NCBI RefSeq assembly: GCF_013085465.1
Contig: NZ_CP049838.1
Location: forward strand, 1,116,001 to 1,180,000
Reading direction: 5' to 3'
Origin: Streptomyces asoensis
GTDB taxonomy: Bacteria > Actinomycetota > Actinomycetes > Streptomycetales > Streptomycetaceae
DNA length: 64,000 nucleotides
A program made the translations under genes and the position numbers. This document shows positions 33,090 through 41,659 of this stretch, piece after piece. The notes beneath the pieces are model-generated. The model was given only the letters and a program-made list of their open reading frames with translations. It searched no databases and was not told the origin of the DNA. Positions within the stretch are counted from its first letter, which is position 1. Each line of letters starts with the position of its first letter.

Positions 33090-33863
33090 GTGACCGCCAG
33101 ACTCTCCGGGAAAGTCGCCCTCGTCACCGGCGCCGGCGCCGGGATCGGCCAGGGCTGCGCGCTGCTCTTCGCCGAGCAGGGCGCGACCGTCGTCGGCTGC
33201 GACATCGACCCGGCCGCGGCCGAGCGGACCCGCAAGGCGGCCGCCGACCGGGGGCTGGCCGTCGAGGTCCTCGCCCCGCTCGACATGACCGTCCCCGCCG
33301 ACGCCCGTCGCTTCGCCGACGAGGCGGGCGAGCGCCACGGCCGGATCGACGTCCTGGTGACGGCGGGGGCCATCGCCCCGTACATGGCCACGGCCGCCGA
33401 GATGGACTTCGGCACACAGTGGTCGCCGACCCTGCGCGGCGAGGTGGACGTGGTCTTCCTGCCCGTACAGGCCGTGTGGCCGCACATGGTGGCCTCGGGG
33501 GGCGGCTCGATCGTCAACTTCGCCTCGGTGAACGCCTTCCGGGGCAGCGGGACCTTCGGGATGGTCGCGCACTGCGCGGGCAAGTCGGCCGTGCTCGGAC
33601 TGACCCGTCAACTCGCCGTCGAGGGAGGCCCGTCGGGAATCCGCGCCAACACCATCTCGCCCGGCATGGTGCGGACGCCCGCGACCGAGTCCGCCGGGGC
33701 CCACGAAGGCGCGGCCCGGGAGGCACTGCTGGCCCGGATCCCGCTGGGCCGGGTCGGGACGCCCGAGGACATCGCCTGGTGCGCGGTCTATCTGGCGTCG
33801 GAGGAGTCGGCCTGGGTGACGGGCGGCAACTTCCCCGTCGACGGCGGAGTGCTGGCCAAGTGA
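33090..33863 (+). CDS. Short-chain dehydrogenase/reductase with His in place of the catalytic Tyr
   Basis: 257 residues. Rossmann start VALVTGAGAGIGQGCALLFAEQG, cofactor-selecting Asp in VGCDIDPAAAE, structural VTAGAIAPY instead of NNAG, catalytic Ser in VNFASVNAF, but FGMVAHCAGKSAVLGLTRQLAVEGG where most SDRs have YxxxK; here it is HxxxK. C-terminus ISPGMVRTPAT and WVTGGNFPVDGG are normal. GTG 33090 has AAAGGGG upstream. It stands alone behind the strongest TGTCGACA site. Confidence 0.88.
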   Translation: MTARLSGKVALVTGAGAGIGQGCALLFAEQGATVVGCDIDPAAAERTRKAAADRGLAVEVLAPLDMTVPADARRFADEAGERHGRIDVLVTAGAIAPYMATAAEMDFGTQWSPTLRGEVDVVFLPVQAVWPHMVASGGGSIVNFASVNAFRGSGTFGMVAHCAGKSAVLGLTRQLAVEGGPSGIRANTISPGMVRTPATESAGAHEGAAREALLARIPLGRVGTPEDIAWCAVYLASEESAWVTGGNFPVDGGVLAK

Positions 33864-33892
33864 GGTGTGTTCAGGGGGCGTCGCGGCGGGCG

Positions 33893-34636
33893 TTACGAAG
33901 CGGCGCGGCGGCCGCGTACGGGCTTGCGTCCGCGTGCCGCGCCGTCCTGCTCCAACTGCTCCTCCACGGCCCGCTGCGCCCGTACGGTCGCCCCCGCGAT
34001 CAGGGCGGAGGCCAGCTCCCCGTCACGCTCCTCGCAGGCCTGGAGCAGCCGTTCCTGGTCGTCGACGCTGTGCGCGAGCCGGCCGGCTCGGGTCAGGCTG
34101 AGGTGCCGCAGCATCAGTGTGCGCAGGGCCAGCGAGTCCAGGATCTGCTTCAGCGTGGGGTTGCCGACGATCTCGGTCATCCGCTCCTGGAGCAGCACGT
34201 GGTTCCAGAAGTACCCGTCCACGTCACCGTCGTCGGCGAGCTTGCGCATCCGTTCGACCCGGGTGCGCAGCTCGGCCAGCTCCTCGTCGTCGGCCCGCTC
34301 CACCAGCAGGCCCGCGAGCATCGACAGGAGGTTCTTGCGCACCTGGTAGATGTCCCGGATGTCCTGCGGGGTCGGCGCGGCCACCCGGGGGCGGCGGCGC
34401 GCCTTCATCTCGACCAGGCCCTCCTGTTCGAGGAGCATCAGTGCCTCGCGGACGGGCGTACGGCTGGTCTCGAACCGGCGTGACAGATCGACGCTGTTGA
34501 GGTCCTGACCGGGCTCCAGTCGACCCTCGATGATGCCCGCGCCGACCCATTCGGCGATCTGCGCGACCAGCGGTTCACGCCGGTCCCGCAGCCGCAGGAG
34601 GCGCTCCAGCACGAGGTGCGTGTCCTGATCGGTCAT
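33893..34636 (-). CDS. GntR-family (FCD) regulator, probable regulator of the TGTCGACA sites
   Basis: 247 residues. Winged helix PLVAQIAEWVGAGIIEGRLEPGQDLNSVDLSRRFETSRTPVREALMLLEQEGLVEMKARRRPRVAAPT, then a helical FCD effector domain (DIYQVRKNLLSMLAGLLVE, FWNHVLLQERMTEIVGNP, HSVDDQERLLQACEERDGELASALI) and a basic tail. It is the only regulator gene inside the island and has a TGTCGACA site 46 bp upstream of its own start, as expected for an autoregulated repressor. Ligand is likely an acidic intermediate. Confidence 0.9.
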   Translation of the reverse strand: MTDQDTHLVLERLLRLRDRREPLVAQIAEWVGAGIIEGRLEPGQDLNSVDLSRRFETSRTPVREALMLLEQEGLVEMKARRRPRVAAPTPQDIRDIYQVRKNLLSMLAGLLVERADDEELAELRTRVERMRKLADDGDVDGYFWNHVLLQERMTEIVGNPTLKQILDSLALRTLMLRHLSLTRAGRLAHSVDDQERLLQACEERDGELASALIAGATVRAQRAVEEQLEQDGAARGRKPVRGRRAAS

Positions 34637-34680
34637 GCGGCACTTCTCCCTGCCTGTCCGGGCTCACAGCCGATGCAACG

Positions 34681-34690
34681 GTGTCGACAC
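34681..34690. promoter_or_regulatory. TGTCGACA operator copy 3
   Basis: GTGTCGACAC, perfect 10-bp palindrome 45 bp before the GntR gene start; placed for autoregulation. Confidence 0.7.
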
Positions 34691-34732
34691 TATCTCACCC
34701 CAGGGTGGTCTACACCGGAGATCCGCCGCTTG

Positions 34733-34742
34733 CTGTCGACAG
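34733..34742. promoter_or_regulatory. TGTCGACA operator copy 4
   Basis: CTGTCGACAG, perfect palindrome in the same divergent region, 140 bp before the alpha/beta-hydrolase start. Confidence 0.65.
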
Positions 34743-34777
34743 ACAGGTCCAATACCGCAGTTCGACCCAGAAGTGAA

Positions 34778-34851
34778 CAGAAACGTCGGCAAAAAGGTCG
34801 GCAGAAAAGCCACCAGAAACGTCGACGTAAAAGTTGACGAAACGTCGACGT
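34778..34851. repeat. Six 12-bp degenerate tandem units before the alpha/beta-hydrolase gene
   Basis: Six units close to CAGAAACGTCGA run from 34778 to 34849, A-rich against the genome average. Two of them create ACGTCGACGT (34819-34828, 34842-34851), which shares the GTCGAC core of the operators. No protein is evident here. Confidence 0.7.
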
Positions 34852-34880
34852 AGACCCGGTCACCGGAGAAACGAGGAGAC

Positions 34881-35846
34881 ATGAAGCGAGTACGCACGAG
34901 TCCATCGGCCCTCACCAGACGTTCCGTGGTGGGCGGCGCGCTGGCGGCGATCGCGGCGACGGGCGTCACCCAGGGTACGGCCGAGGCCGGCGCCGCCTCC
35001 GCCGGGGAGCCGGGGAAGCCGTGGGAGCCGGTGCCGGTGCCCGCCCAGGTTCCGGTGAGCGAGTACCAGGTGCCGGTGTCCGGGGGCGGCAGCCTGTGGT
35101 GCTGGGACACCGGGGGTGACGGGGAGGCCGTGGTACTGCTGCACCCCGGCTCGGGCAGCGGCGAGAGCTGGCCGTACCAGCAACCGGTGCTGACCGCGGC
35201 GGGGTTCCGGGTCGTCGGGTACTCACGGCGTGGCGCGTACGGGTCGGTGGCCGGCACCAGGGCCGATGCCGACACCGCCTCCGGCGACCTGGACACGCTC
35301 GCCGACGTGTTGGGCCTGGGCCGCTTCCATCTCTCGGGTTCGGCGGCGGGCGGCCCGGTGGCGATCGACTACGCCCTGTCGTACGGGGACCGGCTGCGCA
35401 GCCTCACCGTCTCCGGGAGTGTCATGGGCGTCCAGGACGCGGAGTACGCGGAGCTGACCGCCGCGCTCCAGCCCGACCCGTTCGGCGACATGCCGGTCGA
35501 CTTCAAGGAGCTCGGCCCCTCGTACCGGGGCGGCGACCGGAACGGGGTGGCGGCCTGGCTGGAGATCCACGAACGCGCCAGGACCTCCGACGCCTTCGCA
35601 CAGTCCCTCGCGAACACGATCACCTGGTCGGCCCTGGAGACCCTCGCCCTGCCCGTGCAGCTCGTCACCGGAGACGCGGACCTGTACAGCCCGCCGTCCG
35701 TCATGCGCCTCAACGCCGGTCATCTGCGGGAAGTCGAGACGCATGTCGTCCGCGAGGCGGGCCACAACCCGCACTGGGAGCAGCCGGCCGTGTGGAACCG
35801 GCTACTGATCGACTTCCTCCGGCGGCACCGCGGTGGTCGCCCCTAG
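34881..35846 (+). CDS. Exported alpha/beta-hydrolase-fold protein lacking the nucleophile Ser
   Basis: 321 residues. N-terminus TRRSVVGGALAAIAATGV looks like a Tat signal. The fold is clear: AVVLLHPGSGSGESWPYQ (oxyanion region), VVGYSRRGAYGS, LPVQLVTGDADLYSPP (acid) and REAGHNPHWEQP (His). The nucleophile elbow reads HLSGSAAGGPVA; aligned to the usual GxSxGG this is G-S-A-A-G-G, so Ala occupies the Ser position. ATG 34881 follows GAGGAG. Its 3' end overlaps the convergent CMD gene by 45 bp. Possibly a non-hydrolytic or altered enzyme. Confidence 0.85.
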   Translation: MKRVRTSPSALTRRSVVGGALAAIAATGVTQGTAEAGAASAGEPGKPWEPVPVPAQVPVSEYQVPVSGGGSLWCWDTGGDGEAVVLLHPGSGSGESWPYQQPVLTAAGFRVVGYSRRGAYGSVAGTRADADTASGDLDTLADVLGLGRFHLSGSAAGGPVAIDYALSYGDRLRSLTVSGSVMGVQDAEYAELTAALQPDPFGDMPVDFKELGPSYRGGDRNGVAAWLEIHERARTSDAFAQSLANTITWSALETLALPVQLVTGDADLYSPPSVMRLNAGHLREVETHVVREAGHNPHWEQPAVWNRLLIDFLRRHRGGRP

Positions 35847-36347
35847 GGGCGGCTCCTGGACGTCGAGCGCGACCAGGAAGCGGGACACCATGTTGTACGC
35901 GGCCACGGTCGCCGTCAGTTCCACCAGTTCGACGTCGGTGAAGTGGGCGCGGAGGGCGTCGAACGTCCCCTCGCAGACATGGACGTCGCGGGTCATCGCA
36001 TCGGTGTAGGCGATGACCCGTCGACGGCGCTCGTCGAAGTCCGGTCTCTCGCGGCGCAGTTCGGCCAGGTCGGCGTCGCTCAGCCCGGCCGCCCGCGCCT
36101 CCGGCTCGTGTGCCGTCCACTCGTACCCGGCGCGGTTGAGCACGGCGATCCGCAGGATCACCAGCTCCCGTATGTCCGGTGGGAGCCGCAGGCGTCCCCG
36201 GATCGCGCCGAGCAGGCTGTTCCAGCCGTCGGCGAGCTGTGGACTGTGCAGCAGCATCCGGTCGAGGGGGCGCAGCGCACCGCCCCTGCGGGCGCGGACG
36301 CGGTGGGCGATCCCACCGGTGCCTTCGGTGTCGGGGAGCCTGGCCAC
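35802..36347 (-). CDS. Carboxymuconolactone decarboxylase (CMD)-family protein
   Basis: 181 residues. LRPLDRMLLHSPQLADGWNSLLGAIRGRLRLPPDIRELVILRIAVLNRAGYEWTAHEPEARAAGLSDADL is the CMD core with the ExxxH-type YEWTAHE motif; no AhpD CxxC pair, so it is not a peroxidase. GTG 36347 has AAAGGA upstream. Last gene of the five-gene unit FAH-FAH-amidohydrolase-esterase-CMD. Could decarboxylate or isomerise a lactone acid; unproven. Confidence 0.85.
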   Translation of the reverse strand: MARLPDTEGTGGIAHRVRARRGGALRPLDRMLLHSPQLADGWNSLLGAIRGRLRLPPDIRELVILRIAVLNRAGYEWTAHEPEARAAGLSDADLAELRRERPDFDERRRRVIAYTDAMTRDVHVCEGTFDALRAHFTDVELVELTATVAAYNMVSRFLVALDVQEPPLGATTAVPPEEVDQ

Positions 36348-36375
36348 GCGGGGTCCTTTCGTGGGGTGGCGGAAG

Positions 36376-37839
36376 CTACAGAGGCCGGGGGCAGCGGGCC
36401 AACAGCCGCATGGCCTCGAGCCGTTCGACGGTGCCCGCCCGCACGGAGTCCCCGAAGACCATCGCCTCGGTGCCGGTGAAGGCCGACCACCGCGGCAGCG
36501 CTCCCCCGTTCGGGTCGCCCGTCCCGACGAAGCGGGCCCAGGCGTCCGCCATGGTGCGCGCCAGCTCCCGGTCGGTCCCGGTCCACGGCCAGGGCCGGCA
36601 GTCCAAGGTGTCGAGGGCGTAGGGGAGTTCGGCGGTGTGATGGACGCCGTACGCCGGGAGCCCGTCGCGCGGTGGCGCCAGGTCCAGGCCGTCCGGCAGC
36701 GGAGGGGTCCGGGTGAAGCGGTACATCCAGGTCGGCGCCGTCTCCCGATGTGCCACGGCCCACCGCCACACCGGGTGGGTGAAGCGGCTCTCGCCGGTGA
36801 ACAGCCGTGCGGTGCGCCGGGCTTCCGCCATGTCCCGTACGGGATACAGCTCGTCCGTGCCGGGCTCCACCGGGAGCCTGCGCAGGACGTCGGGGGTGGC
36901 GTACACCGAGCCCTCGTCGGAGTTGCTGCCCACCAGCAGCGGTACGCGGTGCTGCCGGCCGGCGTCGAAGACCTCGTCGGTCGGCCGGGTCAGGATCCGC
37001 CCGTCGACGACGGGCCCGAAGTGGCCCCGGAGCACGAGCTCCGATCCGTCGAGCCGCCGCAGTCCGTCGATGTTCGGGTCGCCGAACCCCGCCGCCCAGC
37101 GCAGCCCCTGCTTCTGGGCGGCGGCCTGGTCCGCGAGCGGCCCCTCGGCGCGTCCGACCCCGGAGGCGCTCTGCCCCACGGCCGCGTGGAACAGGGGCCG
37201 GGCGGCTTCCGAGGCCATGAGGTGGCAGATGTGGGCGGCGCCGGCCGAGTTCCCCGCGAGGGTCACCCGGTCGGGGTCGCCGCCGAAGGCCGCGATGTTC
37301 TCCCTGACCCAGGTCAGGGCGGCGACGATGTCCTGGAGCCCGTAGTTGCCGGACGCGCCCAGGTCGTCCTCGGCGGCCAGTTCGGGGTGGGCGAGGAAGC
37401 CGAGCGCGCCGAGCCGGTGGTTCAGGGTCACCACGACGAGGCCCCGGCCGGCCATCGCGCGGCCGTCGTGGATCTCCTGGCCGCCGTGGCCGTAGCGGTT
37501 GCCGCCGCCGTGGATCCAGACCATGACCGGCAGTCCGGCGGCGCGTGCCGGGTCGGGTGTCCACACGTTGAGGTAGAGGCAGTCCTCGCTCATCACCAGC
37601 GCCCGCCGGTCGGCGAAGTTCGTGTGGTACATGATCGAGTCGCTGGGCGGCTGCGGCTGGAGGGGCGCGGGCCCGAAGGCGTACGCCCGCCGCTCGCCGT
37701 CCCAGCGGGCGACGGGCCGGGGCGGCCGCCAGCGCAGACCGCCGACGGGGGGTTCGGCGAACGGGATGCCCCGGAACACCGCCACGCCCTCGTCCCACTC
37801 CCCCGCGAGCCGTCCGGCGGTCGTACGGGCCCCGATCAC
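36376..37839 (-). CDS. Type-B carboxylesterase
   Basis: 487 residues. FRGIPFAEPPVGGLRWRPP, SEDCLYLNVWTPD, VMVWIHGGGNRYGHG (oxyanion hole), FGGDPDRVTLAGNSAGAAHICHLM (nucleophile Ser), VGSNSDEGS (acid Glu) and GVHHTAELPYAL (His). No signal peptide, so intracellular. GTG 37839 overlaps the amidohydrolase stop (GTGA). Likely opens an ester or lactone in the local pathway. Confidence 0.93.
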   Translation of the reverse strand: MIGARTTAGRLAGEWDEGVAVFRGIPFAEPPVGGLRWRPPRPVARWDGERRAYAFGPAPLQPQPPSDSIMYHTNFADRRALVMSEDCLYLNVWTPDPARAAGLPVMVWIHGGGNRYGHGGQEIHDGRAMAGRGLVVVTLNHRLGALGFLAHPELAAEDDLGASGNYGLQDIVAALTWVRENIAAFGGDPDRVTLAGNSAGAAHICHLMASEAARPLFHAAVGQSASGVGRAEGPLADQAAAQKQGLRWAAGFGDPNIDGLRRLDGSELVLRGHFGPVVDGRILTRPTDEVFDAGRQHRVPLLVGSNSDEGSVYATPDVLRRLPVEPGTDELYPVRDMAEARRTARLFTGESRFTHPVWRWAVAHRETAPTWMYRFTRTPPLPDGLDLAPPRDGLPAYGVHHTAELPYALDTLDCRPWPWTGTDRELARTMADAWARFVGTGDPNGGALPRWSAFTGTEAMVFGDSVRAGTVERLEAMRLLARCPRPL

Positions 37840-39056
37840 GCCGGGGCCTTGTGCAGCTTGCCGTCCTTCATGATCGCCCGTAGCCGGTCACGGTCCTGGA
37901 GGATGCCGATCTCCGCCAGTGGATCACCGTCGACGAGGACGAGGTCGGCGAGGAATCCCTCCCGGATCAGGCCGAGTTCGTCCGCCATTCCCATGATCTG
38001 CCCGCCGTGGCGGGTCGCCGCGCGCAGCGTCTCGGCAGGGGTGAGGCCGAACCAGTCGACGAACAGTTCGAGGTCGCGGAGGTTGCGGCCGACCGGGTTC
38101 CACGCGAAGCCGTAGTCGCCGCCGGGGACGACGCGGATGCCGCGCCGGACGAGTTCCGGCACGACCTCGCGTACGGCATCGGCGGTGGCCTGGACCTCCA
38201 TGCCCGGCTCGGGTTCGCTGCCGGCCTCGTGCAGATTGGCGTGGACGATGCCCGGGGTCGGGGCGACGAAGACCCGGTCACGGGCCGCTTCGAGCAGGTC
38301 GAGGGCCTCCTCGTCGGCGAAGGTGCAGTGGTAGACGGCGCGGACGCCGTGCCGTACGGCCATCTTGATCGACTCGGCGGCGTGCGCGTGCGCGGTGAGC
38401 CACACGCCGTGCTGCTGCGCGGCCTGCGCGGCGGCGGCGACCTCCTCCCCGGTGAACTGCACGATCCGGGAGGTCCCCTGGACGACCGCGCTCTCCCCGG
38501 AGAGCGACAACTTCACGATGTCGACGCCGAGTTCGGCCATGTCGGTGACGAACCGGGCCACCGAGTCCGGGTCGGAGGCCCGTCCCTCCACTCCCGGGAA
38601 GTCGTAGACGCCGGGTTCGACCATGCCCGCGCTGCCCTCCCAGGACGCGGCCCTCAGTCGCGGTCCGGGCATCCAGCCCTCGGCGAAGGCCTTGCGGGCG
38701 GCGATCTCCGTACCCGGGAGCCGGTTGCCGCCGGAGTAGGCGCTGGTGATGCCGTGGTCGAGCAGCACACGTCCGGCGTGCGCCACGAGCAGCGCCTTCT
38801 CCTCGACGGGCTCGTCCCGGCGCGGGGAGCGGTGTTCGACGGTGGAGCCGAAGCCCAGGTGGGCGTGGGCGTCGACCAGCCCGGGAAGCAGGGTGCCGCC
38901 GCCTCCGTCGATCACACGGGCTGCCGCCCGCCGGTCGCGCTTGAGCCGGTCGGTGACCGCCGTGATGCGGTTGCCCTCGACGAGGACCTCGGCCGGGAAC
39001 GGATCCCGTCCGGTGCCGTCGAAGACCTGGACGTCGGTGAAGAGCGTCGGGTTCAT
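37836..39056 (-). CDS. Metal-dependent amidohydrolase (imidazolonepropionase/prolidase-like)
   Basis: 406 residues. LLPGLVDAHAHLGFGS gives the HxH metal site, DIVKLSLSGESA the bridging Lys, VWLTAHAHAAESIKMAV and VYHCTFADEEALDLL the two later His, and VVPGGDYGFAWNPVG the catalytic Asp. C-terminal GFLADLVLVDGDPLAEI is the usual composite-domain end. ATG 39056 overlaps the FAH stop (ATGA). It would cleave a cyclic or linear amide/lactone; substrate unknown. Confidence 0.92.
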   Translation of the reverse strand: MNPTLFTDVQVFDGTGRDPFPAEVLVEGNRITAVTDRLKRDRRAAARVIDGGGGTLLPGLVDAHAHLGFGSTVEHRSPRRDEPVEEKALLVAHAGRVLLDHGITSAYSGGNRLPGTEIAARKAFAEGWMPGPRLRAASWEGSAGMVEPGVYDFPGVEGRASDPDSVARFVTDMAELGVDIVKLSLSGESAVVQGTSRIVQFTGEEVAAAAQAAQQHGVWLTAHAHAAESIKMAVRHGVRAVYHCTFADEEALDLLEAARDRVFVAPTPGIVHANLHEAGSEPEPGMEVQATADAVREVVPELVRRGIRVVPGGDYGFAWNPVGRNLRDLELFVDWFGLTPAETLRAATRHGGQIMGMADELGLIREGFLADLVLVDGDPLAEIGILQDRDRLRAIMKDGKLHKAPA

Positions 39057-39871
39057 GGCGTGGCCCTCCGGAAGCGGTGCCGCATCTCGCCGACTCCCCC
39101 GATACGGCTCACGAGTTCGTCGTCGGGCGTCAGGAAGCGCTGCGGGACGCGGCGGTTGCCGACGCCGGCCGGGGTGCCGGTGAAGATGAGGTCCCCGGGC
39201 AGCAGGGTGCAGAACTCGCTGAGATGCGCCACCAGTTGCGGTACCGGGAAGATCATGCCGGCCGTGCGGTCGTGCTGGACGGTCTCTCCGTTGAGTTCGC
39301 AGGTCAGTTCCAGGTCGTCGGGGTCGTCGAGTTCGTCGAGGCTCACCAGCGCGGGGCCCACCGGGCCGAACCCCGGGTGCGATTTGGCGAGCGAGAACTG
39401 GGCGGGTCGGCCCGCGAGTTGGGCGATCCGCTCCGACAGGTCCTGGCCGACGGTGAGCGCCACGACCGGCTCCCAGCCCTTCTCGACCGGTACCCGGCGG
39501 GCCTCACGGCCGATGACGGCGACCAGCTCCACCTCCCAGTCGACATGGCCGTTCGGCAGATCCACGGTCGTGCGCGGGCCGGTGAGGCAGGTCGGGAACT
39601 TGGTGAAGACCAGCGGCGCGTCGGGCTCCTCGTATCCCGCCTCCGCGGTGTGCGGGCGGTAGTTGAGGGCGACGGCGAAGATCTGCCGGGGTGCGGGGAC
39701 GGGGGCCTCCAGTTCGCCCTCGTCGTAGGGGCGCCCCCCTGTGGCACCCCTGGACCAGTCGAGCAGGTCGTCCCAGCGCGCGAAGAGGTCCCCGGCGTAC
39801 TCGGCGGGGACGTCGACGGCCCCGCTGTCGGTCAACAGCACTGGCCGTCCGGCGAGTTGTGCGATTCTCAT
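39053..39871 (-). CDS. Fumarylacetoacetate hydrolase-family enzyme (short form)
   Basis: 272 residues. FAVALNYRPHTAEAGYEEPDAPLVFTKFPTCLTGP, VDWEVELVAVIGREARRVP (metal-ligand Glu pair in DWEVEL), GQDLSERIAQ, KSHPGFGPVGPALV, GDLIFTGTPAGVG. The family acts on C-C bonds of beta-dicarbonyl acids or on related decarboxylations. Separated by 4 bp from the next FAH gene upstream. Confidence 0.92.
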   Translation of the reverse strand: MRIAQLAGRPVLLTDSGAVDVPAEYAGDLFARWDDLLDWSRGATGGRPYDEGELEAPVPAPRQIFAVALNYRPHTAEAGYEEPDAPLVFTKFPTCLTGPRTTVDLPNGHVDWEVELVAVIGREARRVPVEKGWEPVVALTVGQDLSERIAQLAGRPAQFSLAKSHPGFGPVGPALVSLDELDDPDDLELTCELNGETVQHDRTAGMIFPVPQLVAHLSEFCTLLPGDLIFTGTPAGVGNRRVPQRFLTPDDELVSRIGGVGEMRHRFRRATP

Positions 39872-39875
39872 CGGT

Positions 39876-40760
39876 TCACACCCAGTGTTCGGCGGGCGGT
39901 TCTTCGGTGCCGTACGCGTCGGACCAGCTCACGACCCGGTTGCGCAGGACACCCAGGCCCTCGATCTCCGCCTCGACGACGTCGCCGGGCCTGAGGTAGT
40001 TCGCGGAGGGGTCCTCGGTGCTCGCGGCGACACCCGCGACGGTGCCCGTGGTGATGAGATCGCCCGCGCTGTAGACCTGCGGGGAGTGGTAGGCGACCAG
40101 TTGCGGGATGGACACCGACATCCGGGAGGTGTGGGACTTCTGACGGACGTCTCCGTTGACCCGCAGCTCCATGTCGAGGTCGTGCGGGTCGTCGATCTCG
40201 TCCGCGGTGACGATGTACGGGCCGATCGGGCAGAAGGTCTCGATGGCCTTGGAGAAGGAGAAGACCCCGGACTCCATCTCCCTGCGCTGGATGTCGCGGG
40301 CGGTGATGTCGTTGAAGACCAGATAGCCGGCGATGTGCTCGGCGGCCTGCTCGGCGGAGAAGAACCGGCCCGGCTTCCCTATGACGACGGCGAGTTCGAG
40401 TTCGTAGTCGAGCTCTCGGGTGAGGTTCGCCGGGTACACGATCGGCTCTTCGGGTCCGATGATGGCGTCGACGTTCTGGAAGAACACGATGCCCTTGTTC
40501 ACCGGGTGCGACCAGTCCACCCGGACCAGGTCCTCGTGGTGTTCGCGGAAGTTGCCGGCCGTGTGGAAGAACTTCCTGGGCTCGATCGGCGCGCGCAGCC
40601 GGACGTCGGCCAGGGCGAACGTGCGCCCCGTCTCGCCCACTTGCCCCTCGCGCTCGAAGAACACCCGCGTGGAGGGCACGTCAAGACCCACGACGGTCTC
40701 GCCGTCCAGCCGCCCCACCAGAGCCTCCTCCGGCCCCGCGTCGAACGTCACCAGTTTCAT
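39876..40760 (-). CDS. Fumarylacetoacetate hydrolase-family enzyme (long form)
   Basis: 294 residues, distinct from its neighbour: FFHTAGNFREHHEDLVRVDWSHP, FFQNVDAIIGPEEPIVYP, LDYELELAVVIGKPGRF (metal Glu), GYLVFNDITARDIQRREME, KAIETFCPIGPYIVT, GDLITTGTVAGVA. First gene of the five-gene minus-strand unit. A TGTCGACA site lies 15 bp before ATG 40760. Confidence 0.92.
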   Translation of the reverse strand: MKLVTFDAGPEEALVGRLDGETVVGLDVPSTRVFFEREGQVGETGRTFALADVRLRAPIEPRKFFHTAGNFREHHEDLVRVDWSHPVNKGIVFFQNVDAIIGPEEPIVYPANLTRELDYELELAVVIGKPGRFFSAEQAAEHIAGYLVFNDITARDIQRREMESGVFSFSKAIETFCPIGPYIVTADEIDDPHDLDMELRVNGDVRQKSHTSRMSVSIPQLVAYHSPQVYSAGDLITTGTVAGVAASTEDPSANYLRPGDVVEAEIEGLGVLRNRVVSWSDAYGTEEPPAEHWV

Positions 40761-40774
40761 CGACCCTCCCTAAC

Positions 40775-40782
40775 TGTCGACA
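40775..40782. promoter_or_regulatory. TGTCGACA operator copy 5
   Basis: Core palindrome in the 105-bp divergent region between the FAH unit and the two-SDR unit; close enough to control both. Confidence 0.65.
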
Positions 40783-40865
40783 CTCACCCTGCCCAGCGGG
40801 GCAATATCCGTCAAGAGGCGTGCGAAGTGTGGACACAAATCGCGGGCGTGGCTTACGGTCCGGGC

Positions 40866-41606
40866 ATGCGGACAACGTGGGACTTCGCGGGTACCCGCGC
40901 CCTGGTCGCCGGTGGCGGCGGAATCGGCGCGACGGTGGCCCGGGCGCTTGCCGAGGCGTATGCGGACGTGGTCGTGCTCGACGTGGACAAGGACCGGCTC
41001 GAGGACACCGTCCGGGACGGCGTGACCGGCGTCGTCGCCGACCTCACCTCTCCCGCCGCCTGCCGTACGGCCGTCGCGGAGGCGGTCCGGCTCCTGGGCG
41101 GACTCGACGTGTTCGTGCACGCGGTCGGCGTCAACGACCGCAGACCCGTGCTGGAGACGCCCGACGAGGTGTGGGAGCGGCTGCTCGCCGTCAACCTCTC
41201 CAGCGCGTTCTGGCTGGGCCGGGCCGCGGGGGCCGTGATGGTGCCGAACGGCTACGGACGCGTCGTGTACCTGTCCTCCGTCTCGGGTCTGCTCGCCCAC
41301 CGGGACCATGCGCCGTACGCGGCGACCAAGGGCGGAGTGAACCAGCTGATGCGGGTGATGGCGCGCGAGTGGGCGGCCGCCGGGGTCACCGTCAACGCGG
41401 TCGCACCCGGCTACACCGAGACCGACCTGACGCGCGCCTACCTGGCGAAGCCGGGCATGCGCGCGTCGATGGAGTCGCTGGTGCCCGCCGGACGCCTCGG
41501 CCGGCCCGAGGACCTGACCGGGCCCGTCCTCTTCCTCGCGTCCGCCGAGTCCGCGTTCGTCACCGGGCAGGTGCTGTACGCGGACGGCGGCCGGACCCTC
41601 GTATGA
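40866..41606 (+). CDS. Short-chain dehydrogenase/reductase
   Basis: 246 residues. RALVAGGGGIGATVARALAEAYADVVVLDVDKDRL (NAD-type Asp), VHAVGVNDRRP, VVYLSSVSGLLA (Ser), HAPYAATKGGVNQLMRVMAREWAA (YxxxK present), NAVAPGYTETDLT, FVTGQVLYADGG. ATG 40866 has no clear ribosome site; short leader or leaderless start possible. Followed 53 bp later by another SDR. Confidence 0.92.
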   Translation: MRTTWDFAGTRALVAGGGGIGATVARALAEAYADVVVLDVDKDRLEDTVRDGVTGVVADLTSPAACRTAVAEAVRLLGGLDVFVHAVGVNDRRPVLETPDEVWERLLAVNLSSAFWLGRAAGAVMVPNGYGRVVYLSSVSGLLAHRDHAPYAATKGGVNQLMRVMAREWAAAGVTVNAVAPGYTETDLTRAYLAKPGMRASMESLVPAGRLGRPEDLTGPVLFLASAESAFVTGQVLYADGGRTLV

Positions 41607-41659
41607 ACCCCGACCCCGGCCCCGATCTCAGCGAACGGGCTTTCACGAACGGAGACCGT

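Noticed and set aside
32616..34851. CRISPR array from the 12-bp repeats
   Set aside because: Units are contiguous, degenerate and lack spacers; no cas genes nearby.
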